The position numbers and the translations under genes are program-made. DNA of 64,000 bases from Brachycybe producta. Taxonomy: Eukaryota > Arthropoda > Diplopoda > Playtdesmida > Andrognathidae. The notes under the pieces were generated by a model that was not told where the DNA came from, searched no databases, and saw only the letters and a program-made list of their open reading frames with translations. Shown here in pieces: positions 58,401 through 64,000 of the stretch. The first letter of the stretch is position 1. Each line of letters opens with the position of its first letter. The stretch is from contig JAUPFP010000134.1 of the NCBI GenBank assembly GCA_036925085.1, positions 1-64,000 on the forward strand, in the 5' to 3' direction.

Positions 58401-61400
58401 GGTTGAACGTTTAAGGTTGAACGTTTAAGGTTGAACGTTTAAGGTTGAACGTTTAAGGTTGAACGTTTAAGGTTGAACGTTTAAGGTTGAACGTTTAAGG
58501 TTGAACGTTTAAGGTTGAACGTTTAAGGTTGAACGTTTAAGGTTGAATGTTTAAGGTTGAACGTTTAAGGTTGAACGTTTAAGGTTGAACATTTAAGGTT
58601 GAACGTTTAAGGTTGAACGTTTAAGGTTGAGCGTTTAAGGTTGAACGTTTAAGGTTGAACGTTTAAGGTTGAACGTTTAAAGTTGAACGTTTAAGGTTGA
58701 ACGTTTAAGGTTGAACGTTTAAGGTTGAACGTTTAAGGTTGATCGTTTAAGGTTTATCGTTTAAGGTTGATTGTTTAAGGTTTCACGTTTAAGGTTGAAC
58801 GTTTAAGGTTGAACGTTTAAGGTTGAACGTTTAAGGTTGAACGTTTAAGGTTGAACGTTTAAGGTTTCACGATTAAGGTTTCACGTTTAAGGTTGATTGT
58901 TTAAGGTTGATCGTTTAAGGTTGATCGTTTAAGGTTTCACGTTAAAGGTTTCACGTTAAAGGTTGAACGTTTAAGGTTGAACGTTTAAGGTTGAACGTTT
59001 AAGGTTGAACGTTTAAGGTTGAACGTTTAAGGTTGAACGTTTAAGGTTGAACGTTTAAGGTTGAACGTTTAAGGTTGAACGTTTAAGGTTGAACGTTTAA
59101 GGTTGAACGTTTAAGGTTGAACGTTTAAGGTTGAACGTTTAAGGTTGAACATTTAAGGTTGAACGTTTAAGGTTGATCGTTTAAGGTTGAACGTTTAAGG
59201 TTGAAAGTTTAAGGTTGAACGTTTAAGGTTGAACGTTTAAGGTTGAACGTTTAAGGTTGAACGTTTAAAGTTGAACGTTTAAGGTTGAACGTTTAAGGTT
59301 GAACATTTAAGGTTGAACATTTAAGGTTGAACATTTAAGGTTGAACGTATATGGTTGAACGTTTAAGGTTGAACGTTTAAGGTTGAACGTTTAAGGTTGA
59401 ACGATTAAGGTTGAACTTTTAAGGTTGAACGTTTAAGGTTGAACATTTAAGGTTGAACTTTTAAGGTTGAACGTTTAAGGTTGAACATTTAAGGTTGAAC
59501 GTTTAAGGTTGAACGTTTAAGGTTGAACGTTTAATTTTGAACGTTTAAGGTTGGACGTTTAAGGTTGAACGTTTAAGGTTGAACGTTTAAGGTTGAACGT
59601 TTAAGGTTGAACGTTTAAGATTGAACGTTTAGGTTGAACGTTTAAGGTTGAACATTTAAGGTTGAACGTTTAAGGTTAAACGTTTAAGGTTGAACGTTTA
59701 AAGTTGAACGTTTAAGGTTGAACGTTTAAGGTTGAACGTTTAAGGTTGAACATTTAAGGTTGAAAATTTAAGATTGAACATTTAAGGTTGAACGTTTAAG
59801 GTTGATCGTTTAAGGTTGATCGTTTAAGGTTGATCGTTTAAGGTTTCATGTTTAAGGTTGAACGTTTAAGGTTGAACGTTTAAGGTTGAACGTTAAAGGT
59901 TGAACGTTTAAGGTTGAACGTTTAAGGTTGAATGTTTAAGTTTGAACGTTTAAGGTTAAACGTTTAAGGTTGAACGTTTAAGGTTGAACGTTTAAGGTTG
60001 AGCGTTTAAGGTTGAACGTTTAAGGTAGAACGTTTAAGGTTGAACATTTAAGGTTGAACATTTAAGGTTGAACGTTTAAGGTTGAACGTTTAAGGTTGAT
60101 CGTTTAAGGTTTCACGTTTAAGGTTTCACGTTTAAGGTTGAACGTTTAAGGTTGAACGTTTAAGGTTGAACGTTTACGGTTGAACGTTTAAGGTTGAACG
60201 TTTAAGGCTGAAAGTTTAAGGTTGAACGTTTAAGGTTTAACGTTTAAGGTTGAACGTTTAAGGTTGAATGTTTAAGGTTGAACGTTTAAGGTTGAACGTT
60301 AAAGGTTGAACGTTTAATTTTGAACGTTTAAGGTTGAACGTTTAAGGTTGAACGTTTAAGGTTGAACGTTTAAGGTTGAATGTTTAAGGTTGAACGTTTA
60401 AGGATGAACGTTTAAAGTTGAACGATTAAGGTTGAACGTTTAAGGTTGAATATTTAAGGTTGAACATTTAAGGTTGAACGTTTAAGGTTGAACGTTTAAG
60501 GTTGATCGTTTAAGGTTGATCTTTTAAGGTTTCACGTTTAAGGTTGAACGTTTAAGGTTGAACGTTTAAGGTTGAACGTTTACGGTTGAACGTTTAAGGT
60601 TGAACGTTTAAGGTTGAAAGTTTAAGGTTGAACGTTTAAGGTTGAACGTTTAAGGTTGAACGTTTAAGGTTGAACGTTTAAGGTTGAACGTTTAACGTTG
60701 AACGTTTAAGGTTGAACGTTTAAGGTTGAACGTTTAAGGTTTAACGTTTAAGGTTGAACGTTTAAGGTTGAACGTTTAACGTTGAACGTTTAAGGTTGAA
60801 CGTTTAAGGTTGAACATTTAAGGTTGAACGTATAAGGTTGAACGTTTAAGGTTGAACGTTTAAGGTTGAACGTTTAAGGTTGAACGTTTAAGGTTGAACG
60901 TTTAAGTTTGAACGTTTAAGGTTGAACGTTTAAGGTTGAACGTTTAAGGTTGAACGTTTAAGGTTGAACGTTTAAGGTTGAACGTTTAATTTTGAACATT
61001 TACGGTTGAACGTTTAAGGTTGAACGTTTAAGGTTGAACGTTAAAGGTTGAACGTTTAAGGTTGAACGTTTAAGGTTGAACGTTTAAGGTTGAACGTTTA
61101 AGGTTAAACGTTTAAGGTTGAACGTTTAAGGTTGAACGTTTAAGGTTGAGCGTTTAAGGTTGAACGTTTAAGGTAGAACGTTTAAGGTTGAACGTTTAAG
61201 GTAGAACGTTTAAGGTTGAACGTTTAAGGTTGAACGTTTAAGGTTGAACGTTTAAGGTGGAACGTTTAAGGTTGAACGTTTAAGGTTGAACATTTAAGGT
61301 TGAACGTTTAAGGTTGAACGTTTAAGGTTGAACGTTTAAGGTTGAAAATTTAAGGTTGAACGTTTAAGGTTGAATGTTTAAGGTTGAACGTTTAAGGATG

Positions 61401-64000
61401 AACGTTTAAAGTTGAACGATTAAGGTTGAACGTTTAAGGTTGAACATTTAAGGTTGAACATTTAAGGTTGAACGTTTAAGGTTGAACGTTTAAGGTTGAT
61501 CGTTTAAGGTTGATCGTTTAAGGTTTCACGTTTAAGGTTGAACGTTTAAGGTTGAACGTTTAAGGTTTCACGTTTAAGGTTTCACGTTTAAGGTTTCACG
61601 TTTAAGGTTTCACGTTTAAGGTTTCACATTTGAGGTTTCACATTTAAGGTTGAACGTTTAAGGTTGAACATTTAAGGTTGAACGTTTAAGGTTGAACGTA
61701 TACGGTTGAACGTTAAAGGTTGAACGTTTAAGGTTGAACGTTTAAGGTTGAATGTTTAAGTTTGAACGTTTAAGGTTAAACGTTTAAGGTTGAACGTTTA
61801 AGGTTGAACGTTTAAGGTTGAGCGTTTAAGGTTGAACGTTTAAGGTAGAACGTTTAAGGTTGAACATTTAAGGTTGAACATTTAAGGTTGAACGTTTAAG
61901 GTTGAACGTTTAAGGTTGATCGTTTAAGGTTTCACGTTTAAGGTTTCACGTTTAAGGTTGAACGTTTAAGGTTGAACGTTTAAGGTTGAACGTTTACGGT
62001 TGAACGTTTAAGGTTGAACGTTTAAGGCTGAAAGTTTAAGGTTGAACGTTTAAGGTTTAACGTTTAAGGTTGAACGTTTAAGGTTGAATGTTTAAGGTTG
62101 AACGTTTAAGGTTGAACGTTAAAGGTTGAACGTTTAATTTTGAACGTTTAAGGTTGAACGTTTAAGGTTGAACGTTTAAGGTTGAACGTTTAAGGTTGAA
62201 TGTTTAAGGTTGAACGTTTAAGGATGAACGTTTAAAGTTGAACGATTAAGGTTGAACGTTTAAGGTTGAATATTTAAGGTTGAACATTTAAGGTTGAACG
62301 TTTAAGGTTGAACGTTTAAGGTTGATCGTTTAAGGTTGATCTTTTAAGGTTTCACGTTTAAGGTTGAACGTTTAAGGTTGAACGTTTAAGGTTGAACGTT
62401 TACGGTTGAACGTTTAAGGTTGAACGTTTAAGGTTGAAAGTTTAAGGTTGAACGTTTAAGGTTGAACGTTTAAGGTTGAACGTTTAAGGTTGAACGTTTA
62501 AGGTTGAACGTTTAAGGTTGAACGTTTAACGTTGAACGTTTAAGGTTGAACGTTTAAGGTTTAACGTTTAAGGTTAAACGTTTAAGGTTGAACGTTTAAG
62601 GTTGAACGTTTAAGGTTGAGCGTTTAAGGTTGAACGTTTAAGGTAGAACGTTTAAGGTTGAACATTTAAGGTTGAACATTTAAGGTTGAACGTTTAAGGT
62701 TGAACGTTTAAGGTTGATCGTTTAAGGTTTCACGTTTAAGGTTTCACGTTTAAGGTTGAACGTTTAAGGTTGAACGTTTAAGGTTGAACGTTTACGGTTG
62801 AACGTTTAAGGTTGAACGTTTAAGGCTGAAAGTTTAAGGTTGAACGTTTAAGGTTTAACGTTTAAGGTTGAACGTTTAAGGTTGAATGTTTAAGGTTGAA
62901 CGTTTAAGGTTGAACGTTAAAGGTTGAACGTTTAATTTTGAACGTTTAAGGTTGAACGTTTAAGGTTGAACGTTTAAGGTTGAACGTTTAAGGTTGAATG
63001 TTTAAGGTTGAACGTTTAAGGATGAACGTTTAAAGTTGAACGATTAAGGTTGAACGTTTAAGGTTGAATATTTAAGGTTGAACATTTAAGGTTGAACGTT
63101 TAAGGTTGAACGTTTAAGGTTGATCGTTTAAGGTTGATCTTTTAAGGTTTCACGTTTAAGGTTGAACGTTTAAGGTTGAACGTTTAAGGTTGAACGTTTA
63201 CGGTTGAACGTTTAAGGTTGAACGTTTAAGGTTGAAAGTTTAAGGTTGAACGTTTAAGGTTGAACGTTTAAGGTTGAACGTTTAAGGTTGAACGTTTAAG
63301 GTTGAACGTTTAAGGTTGAACGTTTAACGTTGAACGTTTAAGGTTGAACGTTTAAGGTTTAACGTTTAAGGTTGAACGTTTAAGGTTGAACGTTTAACGT
63401 TGAACGTTTAAGGTTGAACGTTTAAGGTTGAACATTTAAGGTTGAACGTATAAGGTTGAACGTTTAAGGTTGAACGTTTAAGGTTGAACGTTTAAGGTTG
63501 AACGTTTAAGGTTGAACGTTTAAGGTTGAACGTTTAAGTTTGAACGTTTAAGGTTGAACGTTTAAGGTTGAACGTTTAAGGTTGAACGTTTAAGGTTGAA
63601 CGTTTAAGGTTGAACGTTTAATTTTGAACATTTACGGTTGAACGTTTAAGGTTGAACGTTTAAGGTTGAACGTTAAAGGTTGAACGTTTAAGGTTGAACG
63701 TTTAAGGTTGAACGTTTAAGGTTGAACGTTTAAGGTTAAACGTTTAAGGTTGAACGTTTAAGGTTGAACGTTTAAGGTTGAGCGTTTAAGGTTGAACGTT
63801 TAAGGTAGAACGTTTAAGGTTGAACGTTTAAGGTAGAACGTTTAAGGTTGAACGTTTAAGGTTGAACGTTTAAGGTTGAACGTTTAAGGTGGAACGTTTA
63901 AGGTTGAACGTTTAAGGTTGAACATTTAAGGTTGAACGTTTAAGGTTGAACGTTTAAGGTTGAACGTTTAAGGTTGAAAATTTAAGGTTGAACGTTTAAG
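55460..64000. repeat. 14-bp satellite array resumes, TTGAACGTTTAAGG orientation
   Basis: The array continues for about 8.5 kb in the same orientation as before the element. Its first part (55492 to about 56700) follows the same order of variants as 39189 onward. Later copies of a long repeat are visible: AATTTTGAACATTTACGG starts at 57419, 60988 and 63620 (offsets 3569, i.e. 255 units less one base, and 2632, i.e. 188 units), and GTAGAACG-containing copies at 60025, 61845 and 62643 (offsets 1820 and 798). A 13-bp unit near 59629 accounts for the one-base shift. No gene or unique sequence is present, and the array runs off the window. Confidence 0.96.

Overview
The window is eukaryotic and almost entirely repetitive. 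About 52.6 kb of the 64 kb is a 14-bp satellite. A single 11,425-bp island (44031-55455) interrupts it, and I read that island as one large DNA transposon. Spliceosomal introns of 54-80 nt, an importin-alpha gene fragment and a Mutator-type transposase fused to a YqaJ nuclease point to an invertebrate animal. A short (CTAAC)n tract, the complement of TTAGG, hints at an arthropod but does not prove it. Nothing here looks bacterial.

Layout. 1-1970 is a satellite with unit CCTTAAACTTTAAA and local variant blocks. At about 1970 the orientation flips. 1971-44030 is the related unit TTGAACGTTTAAGG, which matches the reverse complement of the first at about 12 of 14 positions. Variant units recur at spacings that are multiples of 14 (for example 1540, 4060, 490, 392 and 2632 bp), so the array is built of nested segmental duplications. 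55456-64000 resumes the same array in the same orientation.

The island is bounded by a TTAA duplication (44027-44030 and 55456-55459) and by short terminal inverted repeats starting GAGGG. A paralogous satellite segment near 39048-39300 carries the uninterrupted empty site with an identical count and order of unit variants.

Inside the element, left to right: a subterminal region with CRE and E-box motifs; a promoter-like CRE plus GCCGCCATTTT stretch; a broken, intron-containing 5' fragment of an importin-alpha (karyopherin alpha) gene at 45112-45587; AT-rich and simple-repeat DNA; an inverted repeat; a 650-bp alternating purine-pyrimidine tract; the transposase gene (48034-51213, five exons proposed); a telomere-like tract; about 16 tandem exon-like cassettes with splice-like borders (51640-53780); a 60-bp duplication with a 19-nt palindrome; a possible AT-hook reading frame; and a foldback region holding four ATG-plus-donor mini-exon modules.

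The transposase is the only long intact reading frame. Its core has visible D, D, C-x2-H and E residues and a complete YqaJ signature. The proposed upstream exons do not join it in frame by hand, so this copy may be slightly decayed. All splice models are read by eye and have no transcript support.
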